A DNA stretch of 64,000 nucleotides from Oscillospiraceae bacterium (GTDB lineage Bacteria > Bacillota > Clostridia > Oscillospirales > Oscillospiraceae), in NCBI GenBank assembly GCA_015067435.1, contig SVMM01000001.1, positions 124,001 to 188,000 of the forward strand, written 5' to 3'. Positions 57,693 through 64,000 of the stretch are shown here, piece by piece; positions within the stretch are counted from its first letter, which is position 1; each line of letters begins with the position of its first letter. Under the pieces are notes generated by a model. It was given only the letters and a program-made list of their open reading frames with translations, was not told the origin of the DNA and made no database searches. The position numbers were made by a program, and so were the translations under genes.

Positions 57693-58463
57693 GTGGACGA
57701 ATTCCTCAAGACCTGTCTGATCGTCTGCCCGCTGGTGTTCCTCGCGGGCTTTGTCGACTCCGTCGCGGGCGGCGGCGGGATCATCTCGCTGCCCGCCTAT
57801 CTGATGGCGGGGCTGCCCGCCCACCTTGCCGCGGGCACGAACAAGGTCGTCAACGGCACCGGCACGATGGTGGCGACGCTCAAGTACTTTCGCAGCGGCA
57901 AGGTGCGCCTGCGCCCCGCCGCCGTCGCCGCCGTGTGCGCGCTGGCGGGCGCCGCACTCGGCGCCCAGCTCGCCTCCATGATCTCCGACGCGGCGCTCAA
58001 GACCGCCATGCTCATCGCGCTGCCCTGCGTGGCGGTGTTCCTTGTGGTCAAGCGCGACTTCGGCCGCGACGACGCGCCGAAAGCCGACGTTTCCGCCGCG
58101 CGCGAGGTCGTCGTCTCCGCGCTCATCGGCCTCGGCGTCGGCTGCTACGACGGGCTGCTCGGCCCCGGCACGGGCACGTTCATGATCCTGTGCTTCACGG
58201 CGTTTCTCTCGATGGATCTGCTCACCGCGTCGGGCTGCTCGAAGGCGGCGAACCTCGCCTCCAATATCGGCAGCGCCGTGGTGTGGATCCTGCACGGGAG
58301 CGTGCTGTGGAAGCTCGCCGCGCCCGCCGTCGTGTGCAACATCCTCGGCAACTGGCTCGGCGCGCGCTTCGCCATCCGCGGCGGCAGCAAGAAGATCCGC
58401 GGCATGATGTTCGTCGTGCTGGGGCTGCTGTTCGCCAAGATGCTCTACGAGCTGCTGACCTGA
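57693..58463 (+). CDS. TSUP (TauE/SafE) family anion permease
   Basis: A 256-residue permease with about seven hydrophobic segments in two repeated halves, FVDSVAGGGGIISLPAYL in the first and GCYDGLLGPGTGTFMIL in the second. TSUP proteins export or import sulfite, sulfoacetate or other C2 or sulfur anions. The start is GTG at 57693, 7 bases after AAAGGAGG; an ATG upstream lies before this ribosome binding site. Substrate unknown. Confidence 0.87.
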   Translation: MDEFLKTCLIVCPLVFLAGFVDSVAGGGGIISLPAYLMAGLPAHLAAGTNKVVNGTGTMVATLKYFRSGKVRLRPAAVAAVCALAGAALGAQLASMISDAALKTAMLIALPCVAVFLVVKRDFGRDDAPKADVSAAREVVVSALIGLGVGCYDGLLGPGTGTFMILCFTAFLSMDLLTASGCSKAANLASNIGSAVVWILHGSVLWKLAAPAVVCNILGNWLGARFAIRGGSKKIRGMMFVVLGLLFAKMLYELLT

Positions 58464-58492
58464 CGCCGCGCGAAAACCGGATCGCGAATCTT

Positions 58493-58526
58493 CGCCGACG
58501 GGGAAACCTCCCCGCCGGCGTTTTTT
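58493..58526. terminator. terminator between TSUP and IclR genes
   Basis: CGCCGACGGGGA and TCCCCGCCGGCG form a near-perfect stem followed by six T on the plus strand. Confidence 0.8.
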
Positions 58527-59298
58527 ATCTGTGCCAGCCCAGCGCGGCGGAGAGCTTTTCCGCCTGCTGCACGGTGGCGTCCACCGCGAGGCGGAACTCG
58601 TCGGACTGCACGCGGCGGAACAGGCCCACCACGCCCAGCGCGTAGCGCACCGCGCCCAGACTGTCGCGCACGGGCGCGGAGACGGAGCGCAGGCCGATCT
58701 TGTACTCGCCGTCCTCGACGGCGTAGCCGATCTGGCGGATGGCGGACATGCCGTTGAGGATGGTGTCCGTGTCCGTGATCGTGTGCGGCGTGTAGGGCGT
58801 CAGCCCTGCCCGCAGCAGGCGCATCCGCGCGTCGCCGGCGGAGAGGTTCGCCGTGAGCAGCTTGCCCTGCGACGTGGCGTGCAGCGGCAGGCGCGAACCA
58901 ACCTCCGGTACGACCTGCACGCCGGCGCCGCCGGTGCACTGGTCGAAGGAGATGACGTAGTCCCCCTCCAGGATCGAGAGGAACGCGCTCGCGCCCGTCT
59001 GCTCGGCGAGCTGCTCCAGATACGGACGCGCGACCTTGCTGACGTCCCAGCCCGCGCTGACGGCGCAGCCGCACTCAAACAGCCGCACGCCCAGCGCGTA
59101 GCGTCCGTCGCTCTCCTGCGCGACCATCCCGTAGTCGCGCAGCGTGGCGAGCAGCGCGTGGATCGTGCTCTTGGGGTAGCCCACGGCGGCGGAGAGCTCC
59201 TGCAAGCTCATGGGCGCGCGCCGCGCGAGCAGCGCCTCGATCAGCTCCATCGCTTTGGCGACGGAATGTACCTGCGCGGGACGTTTTTCTTTCGGCAT
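58525..59298 (-). CDS. IclR-family transcriptional regulator
   Basis: A 257-residue regulator. An N-terminal winged helix-turn-helix (about 8-70, SLQELSAAVGYPKSTIHALLATL) is followed by a GAF-like effector domain with ATSQGKLLTANL and GYAVEDGEYKIGLRSVSAPV, as in the family. The start at 59298 (MPKEKR) follows GGAGGG; an upstream ATG adds 34 residues that do not belong to the family. It is divergent from the molybdate operon. Its effector and targets are unknown. Confidence 0.87.
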   Translation of the reverse strand: MPKEKRPAQVHSVAKAMELIEALLARRAPMSLQELSAAVGYPKSTIHALLATLRDYGMVAQESDGRYALGVRLFECGCAVSAGWDVSKVARPYLEQLAEQTGASAFLSILEGDYVISFDQCTGGAGVQVVPEVGSRLPLHATSQGKLLTANLSAGDARMRLLRAGLTPYTPHTITDTDTILNGMSAIRQIGYAVEDGEYKIGLRSVSAPVRDSLGAVRYALGVVGLFRRVQSDEFRLAVDATVQQAEKLSAALGWHR

Positions 59299-59325
59299 GG
59301 CGGTTCCCTCCTTTTTTGTCAGCGT

Positions 59326-59354
59326 AGCATATTTTTTTGTGCCGCACAAGACAA
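59326..59354 (-). promoter_or_regulatory. sigma-A promoter of the IclR gene
   Basis: TTGTCT (59349-59354) and TATGCT (59326-59331) on the minus strand, spacer 17. Confidence 0.75.
59337..59349. promoter_or_regulatory. palindrome in the IclR promoter spacer
   Basis: TTGTGCCGCACAA is a perfect 13-base palindrome lying between the -10 and -35 elements of the IclR gene, a position expected for autorepression. Confidence 0.6.
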
Positions 59355-59356
59355 AA

Positions 59357-59392
59357 TTCCGCATCGTCGGACAAGTTTTTCGCCATGCGGAA
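59357..59392. promoter_or_regulatory. second inverted repeat in the IclR-modA divergent region
   Basis: TTCCGCAT and ATGCGGAA are perfect 8-base arms separated by 20 bases, upstream of both divergent promoters. Confidence 0.5.
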
Positions 59393-59401
59393 TGGCGCAT
59401 C

Positions 59402-59431
59402 TTGCCGCGGAGGGGGAAAGCGGGCTAGAAT
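59402..59431 (+). promoter_or_regulatory. sigma-A promoter of the mod operon
   Basis: TTGCCG (59402-59407) and TAGAAT (59426-59431), spacer 18, 39 bases before modA. Confidence 0.6.
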
Positions 59432-59469
59432 TTCGTTATCCCAAGTGAAGAATAACGGAGGGAGAAACG

Positions 59470-60396
59470 ATGAAAAAGACCATTTCCCTTGCCCTGACGC
59501 TCGCGCTGCTGTGCGCGCTGCTCTTTGGCTGCGCCGCGCAGGAGGCGCCCGCGCCCGCCGAGCCCGCCGCCCCCGCGCAGACACAGAGCGCGCCCGCTGC
59601 CGAACCCGCCGCACAGCCTGCCGAGCCCGCCACGCCTGCGGAGTCCGCCGCCGAGCCGGTGGAGCTGATCGTGTTCGCGGCGGCGTCCATGAAGGAGACG
59701 CTGACCGAGATCGCGGAGAAATACAGATCCGTCGCGCCGAATGTGACGCTGGTGTGCAACTTCGACTCGTCCGGCACGCTCAAGACCCAGATCGCCGAGG
59801 GCGCGGACTGCGATCTGTTCATCTCCGCCGCGCCCAAGCAGATGAACCAGCTCGACGGCTCGCTCGCCACGGACAAGGACAAGAACCCCGACGGGCTCGA
59901 TTTCGTGTTGCAGGGCACGCGCTGCAACCTGCTGGAGAACAAGGTGACGCTCGTCGTGCCGGAGGGCAATCCCAAGGGCGTTGCGTCCTACGAGCAGCTC
60001 GCGCAGCTGCTGCAAAGCGGCGATGTGCTGCTGGCGATGGGCAACAGCGACGTCCCCGTGGGCCAGTACACGCAGAAAATTTTTGCCTATTATGCCATCG
60101 ACGAATCCGCCGTCGCGTCCTGCCTGACCTACGGCGGTAACGTCAAGGAGGTCACGGCGCAGGTCAGCGAGGCCGCCGCCGATTGCGGCATCGTCTACGC
60201 GACCGATGCGTTCTCCGCGGGCCTGACGGTCGTGGACGAGGCGACGGCGGAGATGTGCGGACAGGTCATCTACCCCGCGGCGGTGCTGAATACCACGAAG
60301 CATGAATCGGAGGCGAAGGCATTCCTCGACTATCTCAAGGGCGCGGACGCTTCGGCGATTTTTGAGTCGGTCGGCTTTACAACGCTTTCAAAATAG
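59470..60396 (+). CDS. modA: molybdate ABC transporter, binding lipoprotein
   Basis: A 308-residue lipoprotein (lipobox LFGC near residue 22) with an Ala/Pro/Glu-rich linker (about 25-60) and a type II binding fold starting ELIVFAAASMKETLTEIAEKY, followed by FDSSGTLKTQIAEGADCDLFISA, as in ModA. It captures molybdate or tungstate outside the cell. First gene of modABC. Confidence 0.93.
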   Translation: MKKTISLALTLALLCALLFGCAAQEAPAPAEPAAPAQTQSAPAAEPAAQPAEPATPAESAAEPVELIVFAAASMKETLTEIAEKYRSVAPNVTLVCNFDSSGTLKTQIAEGADCDLFISAAPKQMNQLDGSLATDKDKNPDGLDFVLQGTRCNLLENKVTLVVPEGNPKGVASYEQLAQLLQSGDVLLAMGNSDVPVGQYTQKIFAYYAIDESAVASCLTYGGNVKEVTAQVSEAAADCGIVYATDAFSAGLTVVDEATAEMCGQVIYPAAVLNTTKHESEAKAFLDYLKGADASAIFESVGFTTLSK

Positions 60397-60433
60397 GGTA
60401 AAATAAAGGGCAACTCACAAAAAGGAGCGCCCT

Positions 60434-61213
60434 ATGGACTGGTTCCCTCTGCTCAACTCGCTGCGCATCGCCGCGATCTCGTCTGTGATCGTGTTCTTTC
60501 TCGGCATTGCGGCGGCGTACTATATCGCAAAGCTGCCCCGCGTCGCCAAGGGCGTGCTGGACGTGCTGCTGACGCTGCCGCTGGTGCTGCCGCCGACGGT
60601 GGTGGGGTATCTTCTGCTGTGCGTGCTGGGACCGCGGCGCATCATCGGCGCGTGGGTGCTGGAAAAGTGGGGCGCCAAGCTGGTGATGCAGTGGTGGTCG
60701 GCGGTCTTCGCCGTTGCCGTCGTCACGTTTCCGCTGATGTACCGCACCGCGCGCGGCGCGTTCGAGAGCTTCGACGAGACGCTGTCGGACGCGGGGCGCA
60801 CGCTGGGGCTGAGCAACACCTATATCTTCTGGCACGTCCGGATGCCCTGCTGCCGGCAGGGGATCCTGGCGGGCGCGGTGCTCTCCTTTGCCCGCGCGCT
60901 GGGCGAGTACGGCGCGACGAGCATGATCGCCGGCTACACGCCCGGCAAGACCGCCACGATCTCCACCGAGGTCTACCAGCTCTGGCGCACGGGAGACGAC
61001 GCGGCGGCGCTGCGCTGGGTGCTGGTCAACATCGTCATTTCGGCGGTGGTGCTGCTGGCAGTCAACCTGCTGGAGCGGAACGAGGGGAAGCATCCCGCCG
61101 CGCACGCGCAAAAGCACGCGGACGGGAACGCGCGGAAGCGCCCGCCCCGGAAGGGCGGGGAGAAGCGCCCCGCCGCGAATACGCGGAACAAGAAGGAGGG
61201 GAAGAAGAAATGA
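60434..61213 (+). CDS. modB: molybdate ABC transporter permease with basic C-terminal tail
   Basis: A 259-residue permease with five hydrophobic segments and the coupling motif DETLSDAGRTLGLSNTYIFWHV. The core ends near residue 213; the last 45 residues are Lys/Arg-rich and low complexity (GKHPAAHAQKHADGNARKRP), which is not a family feature. The tail DNA also encodes the AAGGAGGGG ribosome binding site of modC. ATGA overlap with modC. Confidence 0.9.
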   Translation: MDWFPLLNSLRIAAISSVIVFFLGIAAAYYIAKLPRVAKGVLDVLLTLPLVLPPTVVGYLLLCVLGPRRIIGAWVLEKWGAKLVMQWWSAVFAVAVVTFPLMYRTARGAFESFDETLSDAGRTLGLSNTYIFWHVRMPCCRQGILAGAVLSFARALGEYGATSMIAGYTPGKTATISTEVYQLWRTGDDAAALRWVLVNIVISAVVLLAVNLLERNEGKHPAAHAQKHADGNARKRPPRKGGEKRPAANTRNKKEGKKK

Positions 61214-62262
61214 GCCTCTCCGTCAACATTCACAAGGAGCTGGAGGACTTCACGCTCAATGTGCAGTTTGAGACCGAGGGCGAGATGATGGCGCTGCTCG
61301 GCGCGTCGGGCTGCGGCAAGAGCATGACGCTCAAGTGCATCGCGGGGCTGGAGACGCCCGACCGCGGCAAGATCATCCTCAACGGCCGGACGCTGTTCGA
61401 CAGCGACAGGCGCACGAACATCTCGCCGCAGCGGCGGCGCGTGGGCTGTCTGTTCCAGCAGTACGCGCTGTTCCCGAACATGACCGTGCGGGAGAACCTG
61501 CTTGCCGCCGCGCGCCGCCTGCCCAAGGACCGGCGCGAGGCCGCCGTGGACGAAAAGCTGCGGTCGTTTCGCATCGAGGACACGGACAAGCTCTACCCGC
61601 GCCAGCTCTCCGGCGGACAGCAGCAGCGCGCGGCGCTCGCGCGCGTGTTTTTAAGCGAGCCGGAGTGCCTGCTGCTCGACGAGCCGTTCTCCGCGCTCGA
61701 CAGCTATCTCAAATGGCAGACGGAGCTGGAGCTCAGCGAGCTGCTGCGCCACTTTGAGGGCGACGTGCTGCTCGTGACGCACGACCGGAACGAGGCGTAC
61801 CGCCTCTGCAAGACCGTCTGCGTACTCGCCGACGGCAAGAGCGAGGAGAAGGTCGGCGTGCGCGACCTGATGGCGGAGCCGCGCACGGTCAGCGCCGCGC
61901 TGATCTCCGGATGCAAGAACTTTTCGCGCGTCCGCCGCATCGACGCGACGCACGTGCAGTGCCTCAACTGGGGCGTGACGCTGGAGACCTCGCAGGAGGT
62001 CAGCAGCATATGCACCTACGCGGGCGTGCGCGCCCACAGCCTGCACATCGCCAGAAGCGGCGAACCGAACCGCTTCGACGCGCGCGTCGTGCGCGTGATC
62101 GACGATGCATTTTCCACGATCCTGATGCTCGCGCCGGAGGGCGGAAACTCTATGCTGCGCATGGAGCTGCCCAAGGAGGAGTGGGCGTTGATGCGCAACC
62201 CGAGCATGGTGCTGCTCGGCGTCGCGCCGGAGCATGTGATGACGTTATCCGGCGAAATGTGA
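61210..62262 (+). CDS. modC: molybdate ABC transporter ATPase
   Basis: A 350-residue ATPase with Walker A GASGCGKS, signature LSGGQQQRAALARVF and Walker B CLLLDEPFSALDS. The C-terminal third may be a diverged TOBE-type domain. ATG at 61210 overlaps the modB stop. The stop lies inside a perfect palindrome (62244-62276). Confidence 0.92.
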   Translation: MSLSVNIHKELEDFTLNVQFETEGEMMALLGASGCGKSMTLKCIAGLETPDRGKIILNGRTLFDSDRRTNISPQRRRVGCLFQQYALFPNMTVRENLLAAARRLPKDRREAAVDEKLRSFRIEDTDKLYPRQLSGGQQQRAALARVFLSEPECLLLDEPFSALDSYLKWQTELELSELLRHFEGDVLLVTHDRNEAYRLCKTVCVLADGKSEEKVGVRDLMAEPRTVSAALISGCKNFSRVRRIDATHVQCLNWGVTLETSQEVSSICTYAGVRAHSLHIARSGEPNRFDARVVRVIDDAFSTILMLAPEGGNSMLRMELPKEEWALMRNPSMVLLGVAPEHVMTLSGEM

Positions 62263-62276
62263 TTTCGCCGGATAAC
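62244..62276 (+). promoter_or_regulatory. perfect 15-base palindrome between modC and moaC
   Basis: GTTATCCGGCGAAAT and ATTTCGCCGGATAAC around a 3-base centre. It includes the modC stop and ends 16 bases before the moaC start. No T run follows, so it is not a simple terminator. Confidence 0.7.
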
Positions 62277-62292
62277 CTGTTCGGAGGATGGA

Positions 62293-62796
62293 ATGTCGGA
62301 TTTTACGCACTTTAACGAACAGGGGCGCGCCCGCATGGTGGACGTGACCGAAAAAACGGCGACAACCCGCACGGCGACGGCGGCGGGCACGGTCAGAATG
62401 CTGCCCTCGACGGTCGAGGCGATCCGCACCGGCGGCGCGCCGAAGGGCGACGTGCTGGGCGTGGCGCAGGTGGCGGGGATCATGGCGGCGAAGCGCACGG
62501 CGGAGATCGTGCCGATGTGCCATCCGCTCGCGCTCACAGGCGTGGACGTGCGCTTTGCGCTGCGCGCCGAAGCGGTCGACATCGAGGCGACGGTGAAGTG
62601 CTGCGGCGAGACCGGCGTCGAGATGGAGGCGCTGCATGCAGTGACCGCCGCGGCGCTGACGGTGTACGACATGTGCAAGGCGCTGGAAAAGGGCATGGAG
62701 ATCACCGATATCCGCCTGCTCGAAAAGACGGGCGGCAAGTCTGGCGATTACCGCCGTCCGGACAGGGACGCCGCCGGAGAGGAGACAGAGGCATGA
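62293..62796 (+). CDS. moaC: cyclic pyranopterin monophosphate synthase
   Basis: Acts after MoaA in molybdenum cofactor synthesis. The 167-residue protein has [16 protein letters not shown] at the start, [19 protein letters not shown] and the catalytic [14 protein letters not shown]. MoaA itself is not in the window. Length is normal. ATGA overlap with the next gene. Confidence 0.95.
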   Translation: MSDFTHFNEQGRARMVDVTEKTATTRTATAAGTVRMLPSTVEAIRTGGAPKGDVLGVAQVAGIMAAKRTAEIVPMCHPLALTGVDVRFALRAEAVDIEATVKCCGETGVEMEALHAVTAAALTVYDMCKALEKGMEITDIRLLEKTGGKSGDYRRPDRDAAGEETEA

Positions 62797-63812
62797 AGCT
62801 GATGAAAACCGAGGACGCGGTGGGGCAGGTGCTCTGCCACGACATGACGCAGATCATACCCGGGGCGTACAAGGACGCACGCTTCCGCAAGGGGCACATC
62901 GTTACCGCCGAGGACATCCCCGTGCTGCTGAGCATGGGCAAGGAAAACCTCTACGTCTTCGAGCTGGACGCGGGCAAGCTGCACGAAAACGACGCCGCCG
63001 AGCGCATGTGCGCCCTGTGCCTGAACGATGGCATGACGCGCTCCGAGGTCAAGGAGGGCAAAATCGAGATCTTCGCCGCGCGCGACGGGCTTTTGCTCGT
63101 CGACCGCGAGCGGCTGGACGCCGTCAACGCGATCGACGAGCTGATGATCGCGACGCGCCACGGAAACACGGCGGTGAAGGCGGGCGACAAGCTCGCCGGC
63201 ACGCGCGTCGTCCCGCTGGTCATCGAGGAAGCGAAGCTTGCCGAGGCGGAAAAGCTCGTCGCGGGCAGGCCGCTGCTGGAGCTGCTGCCCTTCCGGCTCA
63301 AAACGGCGGGCGTTGTCACCACGGGCAGCGAGGTCTTCCGCGGGCGCATCGAGGACGCGTTCACGCCGGTCGTCGAGCGCAAGCTCGCGGCGTTCGGCGT
63401 CGCGATGACCGGGCACATCACCGTGGACGACGGTCTGGACAACATCCGCGCCGCCATCGACGATCTGCGCAAGAGCGGCGTCGACCTGATCCTCTGCACC
63501 GGCGGCATGAGCGTCGACCCCGACGACAACACCCCCGGCGCGATCAAGGCGAGCGGCGCGCGCATCGTCACCTACGGCGCGCCCATGCTGCCCGGCGCGA
63601 TGTTCCTGATGGGCTATTTTGACGACGGCACGCCCGTCATGGGGCTGCCCGGCTGCGTCATGTACGCGCGCTCGACGATCTTCGACGTGGTGCTGCCCCG
63701 CGTCGCGGCGGGCGTGGAACTTTGCAAACGCGATTTCACCACGCTGGGCGAGGGCGGGCTCTGCCTCGGCTGCAAGCCCTGCACCTACCCCAACTGCGGA
63801 TACGGAAAGTGA
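62793..63812 (+). CDS. MoeA-like molybdopterin-binding protein with Cys-rich C-terminus
   Basis: A 339-residue protein with a MoCF-type domain (about 170-300: [39 protein letters not shown]) preceded by a domain unlike standard MoeA, and ending in [18 protein letters not shown], a cluster of four Cys that could bind metal. It probably acts in metal insertion or molybdopterin handling in the mod-moa operon. The ATG at 62793 overlaps the moaC stop. Confidence 0.85.
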   Translation: MKLMKTEDAVGQVLCHDMTQIIPGAYKDARFRKGHIVTAEDIPVLLSMGKENLYVFELDAGKLHENDAAERMCALCLNDGMTRSEVKEGKIEIFAARDGLLLVDRERLDAVNAIDELMIATRHGNTAVKAGDKLAGTRVVPLVIEEAKLAEAEKLVAGRPLLELLPFRLKTAGVVTTGSEVFRGRIEDAFTPVVERKLAAFGVAMTGHITVDDGLDNIRAAIDDLRKSGVDLILCTGGMSVDPDDNTPGAIKASGARIVTYGAPMLPGAMFLMGYFDDGTPVMGLPGCVMYARSTIFDVVLPRVAAGVELCKRDFTTLGEGGLCLGCKPCTYPNCGYGK

Positions 63813-63820
63813 GGCGCGGC

Positions 63821-64000
63821 ATGGAGTTTTCGGCAAGAGTCGTCACCGTCAGCGACCGGAGCTTTCGCGGCGAGCGCGCCGACGAGGGCGGCCCCGCCGT
63901 TGCGGCGATGCTTTCGGACGCGGGCTACGCCGTGGACAAGATCGTGCTCGTCCCGGACGAGGTGGCGCAGATCGAGCAGGCGCTGCGCGAGGCGGCGCGG
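63821..64000 (+). CDS. MoaB/MogA-like molybdopterin adenylyltransferase (3' end outside window)
   Basis: The first 60 codons are visible: MEFSARVVTVSDRSFRGERADEGG is the typical start of the MoCF/MogA fold, which adenylates molybdopterin before metal insertion. It follows the MoeA-like gene by 8 bases and continues past the window end. Confidence 0.82.
   Translation, partial: MEFSARVVTVSDRSFRGERADEGGPAVAAMLSDAGYAVDKIVLVPDEVAQIEQALREAAR

Overview
The window looks like an origin-proximal, GC-rich (roughly 60-65% by eye) chromosome segment from a low-abundance-type Bacillota, most likely class Clostridia and probably Oscillospirales-like. The evidence is parA/parB with two near-perfect parS sites, a second ParB paralogue resembling Noc, rsmG, a MinD-like ATPase beside mgsA, S-layer-homology proteins, VanW and stalk-domain proteins, a lysine (L-box) riboswitch, and a tRNA gene that encodes its CCA end. 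No phage, insertion sequence, CRISPR array or rRNA was seen. The taxon is an inference; no marker allows a genus call.

Layout. 0-4.4 kb: the 3' part of a class B PBP2, a GH13 glycosidase, then a 0.9 kb gene-poor stretch of dispersed and tandem repeats. 4.4-14.8 kb (+): parAB between two parS sites, a membrane coiled-coil protein, serS, mscL, rsmG, a minD-like gene, mgsA, aspS, a NagZ-type lipoprotein with a probable CTG start, and an AlaX/DHHA1 protein. 15-25 kb (mostly -): L-box-controlled NhaC-family transporter, dacF-type carboxypeptidase, tRNA-Gly(CCC), zinc-ribbon protein, VanW protein, noc-like gene, second GH13 enzyme, and a GT2 glycosyltransferase. 25-34 kb: stalk-domain protein behind a highly structured leader, a methyltransferase, an SSS symporter, an SLH protein, a small XRE regulator, xpt-guaA and a lipoprotein. 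34.2-40.6 kb (-): F-type ATP synthase operon in the order B-E-F-A-G-D-C. 40.7-48.4 kb: SLH protein, MntP-like pump, repeats, then a (-) operon dusB-ECF sigma-anti-sigma-lspA-rluD. 48.5-56.5 kb (+): branched-chain amino-acid ABC operon with a candidate attenuator, then a methionine ABC operon. 56.7-64 kb: nnrD, TSUP permease, IclR regulator, and a molybdate uptake and molybdenum cofactor operon running off the end.

Three observations stand out. (1) The methionine-binding lipoprotein at 53869-54714 is a circular permutation of MetQ: the half that is normally C-terminal comes first. (2) The ATP synthase operon has no separate atpH; instead the C-terminal domain of the delta subunit is fused to the N-terminus of alpha. 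(3) The liv operon is preceded by a 39-codon reading frame with ATT/GTA codons for Ile and Val, a terminator, and a perfectly complementary alternative pairing, which together fit a ribosome-mediated attenuator. Further candidates are a structured leader RNA with its own promoter and terminator at 26.1-26.3 kb, a stem that hides a ribosome binding site at 25.06-25.12 kb, and a composite intergenic repeat family.

All calls come from reading the sequence and translated reading frames. No database search, folding program or alignment tool was run. Start codons were chosen by eye from ribosome binding sites, overlaps and family N-termini.
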